Positions 1 through 9,135 of a DNA stretch of 40,623 bases are shown here, piece by piece (within the stretch, counting starts at the first letter, position 1; each line of letters begins with the position of its first letter). The notes under the pieces are model-generated. The model ran no database searches and had not been told where the DNA came from. It saw nothing but the letters and a program-made list of their open reading frames with translations. The translations under genes and the position numbers were made by a program. This DNA comes from an uncultured Methylococcaceae bacterium (GTDB taxonomy: Bacteria > Pseudomonadota > Gammaproteobacteria > Methylococcales > Methylomonadaceae), in assembly GCA_903934035.1 (NCBI GenBank), contig CAIZMK010000196.1:1-40623 (forward strand). The letters are read 5' to 3'.

Positions 1-1
1 A

Positions 2-142
2 CGCCCTAGAGCACGCGCCGTTGCTCGTTTAGGTGCACGAGGTTTTGAATTAGGCCTAGGTGTAGACGTTGAATTTGCAATGCCTGTTTATTTACGCGAC
101 AAAGTCGCTAAAACAGAAGCCGAACGCCAACAGGCGGGTTAA
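2..142 (+). CDS. tsaB: tsaB, 3' end (tRNA threonylcarbamoyladenosine biosynthesis protein)
   Basis: This is an open frame entering from the left edge; only the last 46 residues are present. The tail reads EFAMPVYLRDKVA, matching the conserved C-terminal 'PVYLR' end of TsaB/YeaZ. TsaB is the scaffold partner of TsaD in making the t6A37 modification of ANN-decoding tRNAs in the cytoplasm. The stop TAA overlaps the stop of the convergent phosphoesterase gene through a shared TTAA. The family call rests on a short tail only. Confidence 0.75.
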   Translation, partial: RPRARAVARLGARGFELGLGVDVEFAMPVYLRDKVAKTEAERQQAG

Positions 143-813
143 CTTAAAGTTCTACCCATTAAATTAGCAACAGAATTATTAGCTACGCCGCTAACCTTGA
201 TATTCTTTTTAATAAAGGAAACATAATTTTCATGTAAATGACCATGAAAAATTTGTTGTACGCCCATTGCTTCAGCTAATTCACCAATGACATGAAAACC
301 GTGCCGATGAGAACCTGGAGCCTCATGTGATACCAACACATCTGCTTTAAGTGATTTCAATGCCTCAAATTCATCATACCAAATGGCCGATTTATATTTC
401 AAAGCCATCTCTGCTTGCTGAACTTTAAGAGATTGATTATTCAGATAATGTTCTTTGCCTTGCCATTTTGGTTGTTGCGGAGGATACCATACCCTGCCTA
501 AAAAAATACCACCTAAACCGACAACTCTAAGACCGGCTATTTCAGTAACTTTTAAATGCAAGTTTTTATCAGCTAAAGCTGAATTAAAAAGATTATTATG
601 TTTTTCCGGTGATTCAAAATCATGATTACCGGCAATCCACCAAATTTTAGTTAATTCAATAATTTCTTGCAAACAACTATCTAAAGGGGCTTCTAAATCA
701 TAATCTCCCAACAAAATAACGGCAGTTGGCTGATATTTAAGAACAGCCGAAATCAATGGTTTAAAATTCCCATGTGGATCACCCGCAAAGAGTATTCTGT
801 TATCTTGACTCAT
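139..813 (-). CDS. Calcineurin-like metallophosphoesterase
   Basis: A 224-aa cytoplasmic protein with no signal peptide. It carries the metallophosphoesterase motifs in order: GDPHG (about 11-15), GDYD (36-39), GNHD (62-65), a later SHEAPGSHRHG stretch and GHLHEN near residue 193. These residues bind a dinuclear metal centre in this superfamily. The substrate cannot be read from sequence; phosphodiesterase or nucleotidase activity are both possible. The gene is tail to tail with tsaB, sharing a 4-bp overlap. It lies about 120 bp downstream of the mtd pair on the same strand, so readthrough is possible but not shown. Confidence 0.85.
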   Translation of the reverse strand: MSQDNRILFAGDPHGNFKPLISAVLKYQPTAVILLGDYDLEAPLDSCLQEIIELTKIWWIAGNHDFESPEKHNNLFNSALADKNLHLKVTEIAGLRVVGLGGIFLGRVWYPPQQPKWQGKEHYLNNQSLKVQQAEMALKYKSAIWYDEFEALKSLKADVLVSHEAPGSHRHGFHVIGELAEAMGVQQIFHGHLHENYVSFIKKNIKVSGVANNSVANLMGRTLS

Positions 814-932
814 ATTGTTTACGATCTATCTACCCACTATCTTACTTTAAACCAAAAACAATGCTTTGTAATTCAACAGACTCTCAGCATAATCAATGGA
901 TTGAAAAAATATCAACCCAAGATTAAGCGGCT

Positions 933-1850
933 TTACTTCTTTTGAATGAGGATTTCACGTGCTTTGTTAAAAGCCTCTCTAAAATCCAAATATACGGGAT
1001 TATCGCTAGTTAACATAAAATTTAACATTTCATGTTGTAGCTGATATTTAATATCACCCACCGCTAAAGCACCGACAGCTACCGCACCGGGTGAATTGAT
1101 TGCATTAGATAAAGGTGCACCTAAATCGCTGCGTTTAATACCTTCTATGCCTAACGGTGGAACCGCATTAACATCCCCAACTACCTTTAAGTGTTGGGCT
1201 GCTTTTAACACCTCTGAACTCAATACCTGTACACCCGCTTTAGCTGCACAAAAGATAATATCAACTTCTGCAATTAAAGCAGCTTTATCTTCTTCAGTAC
1301 GAGCACATTCACCTTTAAGAGTACAGCCAAAACGGCGATTAAATGCTTTAGCGACATCCAAAGCACTATCAAGCAATAAATGATCAACTAAAGCCGTATC
1401 AGCTCCCGCCAATGAAGCAATAATACCTGTAGCAATACCCACTGGTCCTGTTCCGCCAAACACTAATATACGACAATCTTTTAATTCTTTACCGTGATGT
1501 GTTTTTAAAGCTTGCTCAACGCAAGCCACTAATGCGGCTGCCGTTGTAAAAGCACCACTAGGATCAGCAAATACAGACACTTCAAAAGGCGGCACCATAG
1601 CTTGCTTACAAGCATCAAGCATATCCATCGCCAACTCTAAATCGCGACCACCAATAAAGAGTCCAGTTCTTTTTATCCCAGCAGGGCTACGTGAAAAAAT
1701 AGCATCTTGAGTGAGCCTATTAACACTATCTAATTTGACATTGCTATAAGGCATTAGCACATCAAACCCTGCATCCATAGCCATATTGATATCAAATGGG
1801 CTATTGTTGGGCATCGGGTCTAGCATATGAAGGATGCTACGTTTCTCCAT
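933..1850 (-). CDS. mtdB: NAD(P)-dependent methylene-H4MPT dehydrogenase (MtdB family), copy 1
   Basis: A 305-aa protein resembling MtdB, which oxidises methylene-tetrahydromethanopterin to methenyl-H4MPT in formaldehyde oxidation by methylotrophs. Visible features are the N-terminal SILHMLDPMPNNSPFDINMAMDAGFD block, QDAIFSR, RTGLFIGGRD, the PPFEVSVFADPSGAFTTAA core, and a nucleotide-binding GGTGPVG (about 133-139). GDVNAVPP follows near residue 226. The ATG has an AGGAA ribosome-binding site. It is the second gene of a two-gene unit, 46 bp behind its paralog. Residues such as AMDAGFDVLMPYSNV make this copy look closer to classical MtdB than its neighbour. Cofactor preference (NAD or NADP) is not decided here. 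Confidence 0.85.
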   Translation of the reverse strand: MEKRSILHMLDPMPNNSPFDINMAMDAGFDVLMPYSNVKLDSVNRLTQDAIFSRSPAGIKRTGLFIGGRDLELAMDMLDACKQAMVPPFEVSVFADPSGAFTTAAALVACVEQALKTHHGKELKDCRILVFGGTGPVGIATGIIASLAGADTALVDHLLLDSALDVAKAFNRRFGCTLKGECARTEEDKAALIAEVDIIFCAAKAGVQVLSSEVLKAAQHLKVVGDVNAVPPLGIEGIKRSDLGAPLSNAINSPGAVAVGALAVGDIKYQLQHEMLNFMLTSDNPVYLDFREAFNKAREILIQKK

Positions 1851-1896
1851 TAAAGTTCCTTTATAATTTTATCTGACGAAAGTAAAAGCCTAGCAA

Positions 1897-2805
1897 TTAA
1901 CGGCGAGTCGCCATATATTCTCTTGCTACTTCAAAAGCATGTTCAAAATGCAAGTACACAGGTTTATCACTACTGATCATTTTCTTTAACAAACTATTTT
2001 GTGTATGGTATTTAACATTACCGATAGCTAAAGCACCAATACCAACAGCATTACTATTTGAACCTTGAATAGGAGTTCCATTATGAAAGGCATCGACACC
2101 AGCAATGCCTGATGGAGGTACGGCATTAACATCAGCAGCCACTTTCAATTGAGGCGCGAGAGCAATTAATTCTGCGCTTAACAACTCTATACCAGCAGCA
2201 CCAGTTGCAAAAACCACATCAGCCGTTTTTATATATTCAGCTTTATCTGCATCGGCACCTGCCAAAATAGTAATTTTGCCATCACCAAACTCGTTATTAC
2301 ACATATCAGCAACATGTTGAGCTTTCTCTAATTGCCTACCAATAATAATGACCTTAGCCCCTGCTTGAGCAGCAATAACTGCAGCAGCTTGGCCTACAGG
2401 TCCTGTACCGCCTAAAGCGAGTATTATTTTACCCTCTAGTGTGGTGTCAAATTTGGTAATTAATTCATGTTCTGCTGCTGCGACCATACCTGCGGCAGTA
2501 GTAAAAGCGCCACTAGGATCAGCAAAGACAGAGACTTCAAAAGGTGGAACCATTGAACGCTTAGCTGTTTTAAGCATATCCATCGCTTGCTTAGTATCAC
2601 GACCACCAATAAAAATGCCTGTACGTTTTAAGTTTTTAGCACTACGTGAAAAAATAGCGTCTTGCACTAACCCCTGAACTTCACTCGCTTCAACATTAAT
2701 ATAAGGTAATGCTGAAACCCAACCTGCATCCAATGCCATATTGACATCAAAAGGACTTAAGTTTTTAGCAGTGGTTAGCATATGTAAAATAAACGGTTTT
2801 TCCAT
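1897..2805 (-). CDS. Methylene-H4MPT dehydrogenase paralog (MtdB/MtdC family), copy 2
   Basis: A 302-aa paralog of the gene immediately downstream. It shares the SPFDVNMALDAG, VQDAIFSRS, RTGIFIGGRDT, MVPPFEVSVFADPSGAFTTAAG and DVNAVPPSGIAG blocks and the dinucleotide-binding GGTGPVGQAAAVIAAQAGA. The region after the glycine loop (VIIIGRQLEKAQ) and the middle third differ clearly from copy 1, so this is an old duplication or a separate subfamily. An AGGAA ribosome-binding site precedes the ATG. As the promoter-proximal gene it probably leads a two-gene operon. It could be MtdC or a second MtdB with different cofactor use; I cannot separate these from sequence alone. Confidence 0.82.
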   Translation of the reverse strand: MEKPFILHMLTTAKNLSPFDVNMALDAGWVSALPYINVEASEVQGLVQDAIFSRSAKNLKRTGIFIGGRDTKQAMDMLKTAKRSMVPPFEVSVFADPSGAFTTAAGMVAAAEHELITKFDTTLEGKIILALGGTGPVGQAAAVIAAQAGAKVIIIGRQLEKAQHVADMCNNEFGDGKITILAGADADKAEYIKTADVVFATGAAGIELLSAELIALAPQLKVAADVNAVPPSGIAGVDAFHNGTPIQGSNSNAVGIGALAIGNVKYHTQNSLLKKMISSDKPVYLHFEHAFEVAREYMATRR

Positions 2806-3099
2806 GAGGGTTCCTATGTGATGTTTAGCTAACTAGCAATAATATAACTATTATTATGTAGAAACTGTTGCAAATGTAGCTTACATATAGCAGATACATG
2901 CACAGCTGAACTTGAATTATCCAATTATATGTTACTAGACTGTAACCTTAGTATAAAAGAAAAATTGACAAAATCACAATGTACTTAGCAATTTAGCAAG
3001 ACTAATAGTATTAATTTTTACTAGTAGGTAAAATCCATAAATGAGTTTTCTAGGACTTAATACACATCACACGCATCGCGTGGGAATGATAAAAACACC

Positions 3100-3183
3100 T
3101 TAGGAGCGTATTACATACACCCATTTATCATAGTTCAATGCCATAGAACTTACTAATAAGGGCGTATGCAATACGCCCCTACG
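3100..3183. repeat. Dispersed inverted-repeat element, family A, degenerate copy
   Basis: The right end GGCGTATGCAATACGCCCCTACG (3161-3183) is identical to the right end of the copy at 13257-13342. The left end TAGGAGCGTATTACATACACC is a decayed inverted version. The ends are separated by about 40 bp that differ from the other copies. No coding capacity; MITE- or REP-like. Confidence 0.8.
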
Positions 3184-3339
3184 ATCATCACCAAAATGTT
3201 TTTTCTTGCGTTAGGTAAATTTTTCACTTGTGTGTAGATACCTATATTCCATGAGGCGAGACTCGATTTTATAAAGCCTCAAAACTAGCATTCAGCATTA
3301 ATTAATCAACCCGTATCTATGCATATAAATTCGCATTAT

Positions 3340-3398
3340 CGTTACATACACACCGTAGGGACAGGTCGCGACCTATCCCTATATTACGATCGGCATCT
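3340..3398. repeat. Dispersed repeat, family B (ACAGGTC palindrome), copy 1
   Basis: The 59-bp segment starting CGTTACAT, with core GGGACAGGTCGCGACCTATCCC and then ATTACGATCGGCATC, aligns along its whole length with 18750-18808. The core is a near-perfect palindrome able to form a hairpin. Confidence 0.8.
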
Positions 3399-3805
3399 AG
3401 ATTAAGATCGTTATCTACTTATTCGCACCCACCAACTGCATAGACTTATCCACCAGATAAGAACTTAACTACAGGGTGTAGAAACGATAAAACATAACAC
3501 TCACCGCTCCGTATCAGCATTTCGTTACCTTTACTTGCGTAAGTACCTATGCATAAGGCAAAAAAAAGCTGCTTTTAAATGCAAATAGAAACCGAGAATA
3601 GTCGCTACCCAATAACTAATACCTTTAATTCTAAAAATACATTAGGAAATAACAAATAATAATTATATTATCTGTTAGAATTTTAATAAAAAATTGTTTT
3701 AATCTATAAATTAATCACAGGCAAATTTACTGTATTTGTAAGTATATATATCTACAAAATGTAGTTGCCTACACTACAATCATTACTATTTATCAAGAGC
3801 CTTAT

Positions 3806-4870
3806 ATGAGCTGGTTTAATCGAAATAAAAAAGCATCACTAGGCATTGATATTAGCGGAACGACCATTAAGTTATTGGAATTAATACGAACGGGCAATAG
3901 TTATCGAGTTGCACATTTTTCAATCGTTAGCTTACCTCCTGATTCCTCTTCTCAAAAAAGACTATCGACAAGTGTAGTAGCTGACGGCATTAAAAGGGCT
4001 TTAAAAAAATCAGGCTCATCATTAAAACAAGCCGTCGTTGCTGTTACAGAATCGGCAATTATGACAAAAACACTCAGCTTACCTGCATCATTAACAGATG
4101 ATGAAATGGAAGAAGAACTTATTATGACTGCAGATCAGTATTTACCATACTCGTTGGATGACCTTAACTTTGATTTTGAAATACAAAACATCAATAAAAA
4201 TAACCCAGAACTAGTAGATTTATTATTGGTGGCCTCTCGAAGAGAAAATGTAGATGATCGCATAGAGGCACTCTCATTGGCTGGATTAAAAGCGAGTATT
4301 GTTGATGTTGAAGGCTATGCCTTAGAAAATGCTTTTTCAATATTATCGACTTCTTTTTTAAACCCCGACAAAGACGACCATACTATTGCAATCGTAGATA
4401 TAGGCTCAACACTGACCTCCTTAACTATTTTAAATAATGGAAAAGTTATTTATACCCGGAGCCAAAGTATTGGCGGCAAACAATTAACTGAAGAAATTCA
4501 GCGTCATTATGGACTTACTTATGAAAATGCTGGACTGGCAAAAAAACAAGGTGGATTACCTGACAATTACCAAGAAACGATACTTCGGCCCTTTCAAAAA
4601 TCATTGATTCAACAGATTCAACGCTCCTTACAATCTTTTAGCTCTTCCAGTACCTCTAAAAATATTGATGGAATCATACTAGCTGGCGGCTGTGCTTCGA
4701 TGATAGACCTCGACCGATTAATTCAAAGTCAATTAAACATGCCCGTTAATATTGCTAACCCTTTTCTCAACATGCAACTATCCAAAAACGTCAATGCGAA
4801 ATCTTTATATCAAGATGCACCTTCCTTAATGCTTGCCTGCGGCCTTGCATTACGGGGGTTTGACGAATGA
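3806..4870 (+). CDS. pilM: Type IV pilus inner-membrane platform protein PilM
   Basis: A 354-aa actin-like cytoplasmic protein. The N-terminus SWFNRNKKASLGIDISGTTIKLLEL and the later IAIVDIGST and ILAGGCA blocks are the ATP-binding signatures of the PilM/FtsA fold. PilM binds the N-terminus of PilN and joins the cytoplasmic pilus motors to the PilN-PilO-PilP alignment complex. Length is normal for the family. The ribosome-binding site is weak (AAGAG). Its stop overlaps the pilN start as ATGA, so translation is probably coupled. It is the first gene of pilMNOPQ. Confidence 0.95.
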   Translation: MSWFNRNKKASLGIDISGTTIKLLELIRTGNSYRVAHFSIVSLPPDSSSQKRLSTSVVADGIKRALKKSGSSLKQAVVAVTESAIMTKTLSLPASLTDDEMEEELIMTADQYLPYSLDDLNFDFEIQNINKNNPELVDLLLVASRRENVDDRIEALSLAGLKASIVDVEGYALENAFSILSTSFLNPDKDDHTIAIVDIGSTLTSLTILNNGKVIYTRSQSIGGKQLTEEIQRHYGLTYENAGLAKKQGGLPDNYQETILRPFQKSLIQQIQRSLQSFSSSSTSKNIDGIILAGGCASMIDLDRLIQSQLNMPVNIANPFLNMQLSKNVNAKSLYQDAPSLMLACGLALRGFDE

Positions 4871-5472
4871 CAAAAATTAATTTACTGCCTTGGCGAGAAG
4901 AACGCCGCAAACAAAGGCAAAAGGATTTTATCAATGCCATGGAACTCTCGGCATTAATTGGCATTTTGGTTGTAGGCCTCATTCATACCAGCATACAAGG
5001 GCTTAAAGCTTATCAAGGACAAAGAAATCAATTACTACAAAACGAAATCATTCTATTAGATAAAAAAATTATAGAAATCAGAGATATTGAAGCCAAAAAA
5101 AAACAATTACAGGCAAAAATTGATCTCATTCAACAGTTACAAGAAAGTCGTCCAGAAGCCGTACATTTGTTTGATGAAATACCAAAAATCACTCCAGATG
5201 GTGTATTCCTTAATAAGTTTACTCAAACTGGATCCGAACTTATCTTTGAGGGTAAATCTGAATCTAACGCACGAATTTCGGCCTTCATGAGAGCCATAGA
5301 AACCTCTCTTTGGTTACAAAAGCCCACCCTGTCGGTCATTAAGCTACCCGACAAGGCCCCTAACATCAAAACGGACACCGAACCGTTGAGTGATTTTAAT
5401 CTTCACGCGCTACAAGGCAAACAACAGAAAGTCTCCGAACTAGGAACAGCTAATGAACCTATCAGAAATTAA
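4867..5472 (+). CDS. pilN: Type IV pilus assembly protein PilN
   Basis: A 201-aa bitopic inner-membrane protein. The short cytoplasmic N-terminus begins TKINLLPWREERRKQRQ, the conserved INLLPWR motif that docks into PilM. It is followed by one membrane helix (about 26-45, ALIGILVVGLIHTSIQ), a coiled-coil-prone stretch and a periplasmic domain that pairs with PilO. The start overlaps the pilM stop (ATGA), and its own 3' end overlaps pilO by 20 bp. Confidence 0.95.
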   Translation: MTKINLLPWREERRKQRQKDFINAMELSALIGILVVGLIHTSIQGLKAYQGQRNQLLQNEIILLDKKIIEIRDIEAKKKQLQAKIDLIQQLQESRPEAVHLFDEIPKITPDGVFLNKFTQTGSELIFEGKSESNARISAFMRAIETSLWLQKPTLSVIKLPDKAPNIKTDTEPLSDFNLHALQGKQQKVSELGTANEPIRN

Positions 5473-6070
5473 TTGGGATTTTAATACAGCAGGCAACTGG
5501 CCATCGACTGTAAAGCTATCAATATTAGGATTGATAGCTTTCATAGTTATAGCAGTTGGATTTTATTACGATACCTTAGATGAGCTTTCGAGCCTAGACC
5601 ATGAAAAACAAAAAGAGCTATCTTTAAAAAATGAATTCAACGATAAACAAAAAAAAGCCGTTAACCTTCATGACTATCAAGAACAGTTAACTCAAATTGA
5701 AGCCTCACTCAATGAAATGATCAGGCAACTCCCTTCTGAAGAAGAAGTCGCTAGTTTATTGGTCGATATTTCACAAACAGGTTTAGCCAGTGGTCTAAAA
5801 TTTAAATTATTCAAGCCTGAGACGCCTGTTGATAAAGATTTTTATTCAGAACTCCCCATATCAATTCAGGTTATAGGCCATTATGAAGAGTTAGGTATGT
5901 TTATTAGTGGCTTAGCTTCACTTCCTCGAATTGTCACCATACACAACATTAATATTAGTCCTGAAGGCAAAGACAGCAATTTAGTCATGAGTGCAGTCAT
6001 CAAAATTTATAATGAAAGCACGCATTTTATACCTAAAGCAGACAGCAGAAAAAAAAGGCTTAAAAAATAA
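5453..6070 (+). CDS. pilO: Type IV pilus assembly protein PilO
   Basis: A 205-aa protein with one membrane helix (about 21-42, KLSILGLIAFIVIAVGFYY). A coiled coil rich in Lys/Glu follows, then a ferredoxin-like periplasmic domain. The family forms heterodimers with PilN and binds PilP to line up motor and secretin. It starts 20 bp inside pilN and its stop overlaps the pilP start as TAATG, which fits tight translational coupling. Confidence 0.93.
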   Translation: MNLSEINWDFNTAGNWPSTVKLSILGLIAFIVIAVGFYYDTLDELSSLDHEKQKELSLKNEFNDKQKKAVNLHDYQEQLTQIEASLNEMIRQLPSEEEVASLLVDISQTGLASGLKFKLFKPETPVDKDFYSELPISIQVIGHYEELGMFISGLASLPRIVTIHNINISPEGKDSNLVMSAVIKIYNESTHFIPKADSRKKRLKK

Positions 6071-6606
6071 TGTTAAATTACAAAGTGATTTTTCAGATTA
6101 ATAACTGTTTGTGTTTATTTTTATTAGCCGCCTGTGGCGATAACAATTTTAAAGACTTAAACACTTACATTGCTGCTATTAAAGCTCAACCAAAAGGCAC
6201 AATTGAATCATTGCCTGAAACAAAAATCATTGAACCGTTCGTATTTAATCCAGAGGGGCTTCGTGATCCGTTTAAACCTCTAATGCAAATTGATCAAGAT
6301 CAACTGGCCGATTTTTCAGCAGGAGGTGGCATCAAACCGGATCTAACTCGCCGCAAAGAAGATTTAGAAGCTTTTTCCTTGGAAGCATTAAAAATGGTCG
6401 GCACATTAACGATGAAATCAATGTTATGGGGTTTAGTTAAAACCGATGATGGCACTGTTCATCGTGTTCAGGTAGGGCATTATATGGGTAAAAACTTCGG
6501 AAAAATAGTCAGCATCAGTATCGATAAAATTGAGCTCATGGAAATAGTTCCTGATAAACCAGGAACCTGGCGAGAACAACAAACATCACTAAAATTATTA
6601 GAATGA
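6070..6606 (+). CDS. pilP: Type IV pilus lipoprotein PilP
   Basis: A 178-aa lipoprotein. The signal sequence ends in a lipobox LLAAC with the modified Cys at residue 22. It contains FNPEGLRDPFKPL (typical of PilP) and a C-terminal beta domain starting near SLEALKMVGTL that contacts the N0 domain of PilQ. The unstructured N-terminal part binds PilN/PilO. The start overlaps the pilO stop by one base (TAATG). Confidence 0.93.
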   Translation: MLNYKVIFQINNCLCLFLLAACGDNNFKDLNTYIAAIKAQPKGTIESLPETKIIEPFVFNPEGLRDPFKPLMQIDQDQLADFSAGGGIKPDLTRRKEDLEAFSLEALKMVGTLTMKSMLWGLVKTDDGTVHRVQVGHYMGKNFGKIVSISIDKIELMEIVPDKPGTWREQQTSLKLLE

Positions 6607-6621
6607 TTTCTGGAGCCGCTC

Positions 6622-8922
6622 ATGAAAACTAAGAAAAATACGATTATGCTGACTAATACCAAAAGACATTTATCAATATATAATTTATTGGTTCTGTTAA
6701 TATTGTTGACTTTTGGCATAACTGTTAATGCCAATGATACCAGTATTTCAGACCTGTCTTTTACAATACTGGCGGGAGATCAACTACAAATTCAAATAGA
6801 GCTGACCGGTAACGCTATCGAACCTAAGATTTTTCACACCGATAATCCAGCGCGCATTGCTTTAGACTTTGTTGACGTAAAAAACGCCTTGTACAAAAAA
6901 AACTACCCAATAAATCAAGGCCCCGTAACTAGTATAGTTGTCGCAGAGGCCGCCAATAGAGTTCGTATCGTTGTTAATCTTCTCGAACCTACCGCCTTTA
7001 CAACTAAAGTGATAGGCAACAAAGTATTACTGACCTTAAATCGCAGCCATTCAGAAAATACAACGCCCCCCACAAAAAGCACAGCTATATCAGAAAAACA
7101 AAAAGCATCTGACTTACTTCCTCAACAAACGATTAGTGGTTTTGATTTTAAACGCGGGGACAAAGGTGAAGGTCGCTTACTTGTTTATTTGGCTAATCCT
7201 AATACTTTAGCGAATACAAAAGTAGATACCGGCAAAGTAATCATCAACTTAACCAATACCCATTTACCAGAAAACTTAACGAAAAGACTCGATGTTTCTG
7301 AGTTTGGAACCCCCATTAAATTCATTGACACTATTTCAACTAATCAAAACACTCAAATCACCATCAGCACCTTGAACGAACTTTATGATTACTCATTATT
7401 TCAATCAGAGGGTTTATTGACCATTGAATTTAGACCCTTAAGTCCTGGAGAAAAAGAAGCTTTAGATCGATCTCGTGTCAAATATAGTGGCGAAAGATTA
7501 TCATTAAATTTTCAAGATATAGAAATTCGTAGCGTTATTGCCATACTTGCCGAATTTACTAAACAAAACGTAGTCGCGGGTGATGATGTAACGGGTAATA
7601 TTACCTTAAAACTTGATGATGTCCCTTGGGATGAAGCCTTAGATTTTATAATGATGACCAAGGAATTAGGTAAATTTGAAAGCGGCAATGTAATATTAAT
7701 TTCACCACTCGATAAAATCAAAGATTACAAGAAAAAACAACAAGAAACAGCCGCCGTAGTAGAGCAAATAGATCCGTTAACCACTGAGTATATTAAAATT
7801 GATTATGCAAAAGCTGAGAACCTTAGAAACGTACTCAATGGTCGTGATACAGGGGTATTTGGTAGTTGCGGAGCCCCTCAGCTGACTAGCCAAGGAGGAG
7901 CAGGGCAAATGGGCATGACTCAAACTGGTGCTATGAGTGGAATGGGAATCATGAATCAAAGTAACACCGGGCAAACAGGCACAATGGGTCAAACTGGATC
8001 CGTTTCTCAAGAAAAAAATTCAGGCTTTGGTTTCCTTTCATCTCGAGGATCGACTGTAGTCGACACTAGAACCAATACCTTAATTGTGCGAGAAACCACA
8101 AAACGCTTAGAAGATATAAAAAAACTGATACATAAACTTGACGTGCCGGTGCGTCAAGTCATGATAGAAGCACGAGTAGCCATTGCCAGCACTAATTTTA
8201 CCCAAAATTTAGGCGTGAAGTTTGGTGCAGCCAAAACCCAAAGCAACCCCTTTGCGATTGGAGGCACTTTGACTTCAGTTGCTCCAACTACGGGCGCAAC
8301 AGCCGCCAATAATAATCTATTAGTCGATTTAGGTGCAGCGGCCATCGCAGGCAGTCCTCCAGGCGCCTTAGGTATGACACTCGCCAAAGGCGCAGATTAT
8401 GTATTAAATCTTGAGCTTCAGGCCTTGCAAGCAGATGGCAAAGCAGAGATATTATCTAATCCACGGGTCATGACTATGGATCGTTGTACTGCTACAATGA
8501 TGCAGGGGGTTGAAATTCCAGTCACCACACCTGCCGCTTTAGGTAGTCCTCCCACAACAACCTATACACCCGCAGTACTCGAACTAGACGTCACACCTCA
8601 GGTTACACCTAGCGGCTCAGTGATTATGAATTTACTCGTTAAGAAGGATTCTCAGAATACAACTACTAATCCAATTTCCGGCAACCCAGGCATAGATACT
8701 CGACAAGTAAAAACATCAGTATTGGTAGAAGATGGTGAAACCGTCGTATTAGGGGGGGTCTATGAAAACCAAAATACTTTAGGTAAAAATAAGATTCCAT
8801 TTTTTGCTGACATACCCGGCATAGGTTTCTTATTTACCAATTCAAGCATCAATAAAGTTAATACAGAATTACTAATCTTTATTACCCCAAAAATCATAAA
8901 AAATAATGTAGAAACTAATTGA
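6622..8922 (+). CDS. pilQ: Type IV pilus secretin PilQ
   Basis: A 766-aa outer-membrane secretin through which the pilus leaves the cell. Domains in order: signal anchor (about 12-39), first AMIN domain (about 45-130), second AMIN domain (about 168-275), STN/N0 domain (LSLNFQDIEIRSVIAILAEF, about 293-360), N1 domain from about 395, and the secretin core with VEDGETVVLGGVYENQ and LLIFITPKII at the C-terminus. A GGAG ribosome-binding site lies before the ATG. A low-complexity Gly/Gln/Met/Thr-rich stretch of about 50 residues (about 416-467) sits in N1 before the RGSTVVDTRTNTLIV strand and makes the protein longer than the Pseudomonas type. Confidence 0.95.
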   Translation: MKTKKNTIMLTNTKRHLSIYNLLVLLILLTFGITVNANDTSISDLSFTILAGDQLQIQIELTGNAIEPKIFHTDNPARIALDFVDVKNALYKKNYPINQGPVTSIVVAEAANRVRIVVNLLEPTAFTTKVIGNKVLLTLNRSHSENTTPPTKSTAISEKQKASDLLPQQTISGFDFKRGDKGEGRLLVYLANPNTLANTKVDTGKVIINLTNTHLPENLTKRLDVSEFGTPIKFIDTISTNQNTQITISTLNELYDYSLFQSEGLLTIEFRPLSPGEKEALDRSRVKYSGERLSLNFQDIEIRSVIAILAEFTKQNVVAGDDVTGNITLKLDDVPWDEALDFIMMTKELGKFESGNVILISPLDKIKDYKKKQQETAAVVEQIDPLTTEYIKIDYAKAENLRNVLNGRDTGVFGSCGAPQLTSQGGAGQMGMTQTGAMSGMGIMNQSNTGQTGTMGQTGSVSQEKNSGFGFLSSRGSTVVDTRTNTLIVRETTKRLEDIKKLIHKLDVPVRQVMIEARVAIASTNFTQNLGVKFGAAKTQSNPFAIGGTLTSVAPTTGATAANNNLLVDLGAAAIAGSPPGALGMTLAKGADYVLNLELQALQADGKAEILSNPRVMTMDRCTATMMQGVEIPVTTPAALGSPPTTTYTPAVLELDVTPQVTPSGSVIMNLLVKKDSQNTTTNPISGNPGIDTRQVKTSVLVEDGETVVLGGVYENQNTLGKNKIPFFADIPGIGFLFTNSSINKVNTELLIFITPKIIKNNVETN

Positions 8923-9135
8923 TGGTTTCTACTTAGCTCAAAAAAGGGCATAATCACCACTTTTAAAATTTAATCATCATTATTTCAATCGAGAAGCATC
9001 TTCACTAGATAAATCACTCTGATTTATTGTATGCATGGCAATAATAACGATTAACTAAAACAATAGCTCTTAACAGAACTATTTCTTTTTTAATAATTTC
9101 CCTATTGGGGAATTTTAGACCAGCACGGTATTTTG

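Larger units (their letters stand above)
2806..3805. other. 1-kb gene-free region between mtd pair and pilM, carrying dispersed repeats
   Basis: No convincing coding frame was found. It must hold the divergent promoters for the mtd pair (leftward) and pilM (rightward), but I could not pick a clear -35/-10 pair for either. It contains a degenerate copy of the GGCGTATGCAATACGCC element (3100-3183), the ACAGGTCGCGACCT element (3340-3398) and a small CACGC-ATC-GCGTG hairpin at 3070-3082. The last 200 bp before pilM are very AT-rich. Confidence 0.7.

Noticed and set aside
1096-1383. 95-aa plus-strand ORF
   Set aside because: Antisense shadow inside the mtdB-family gene.
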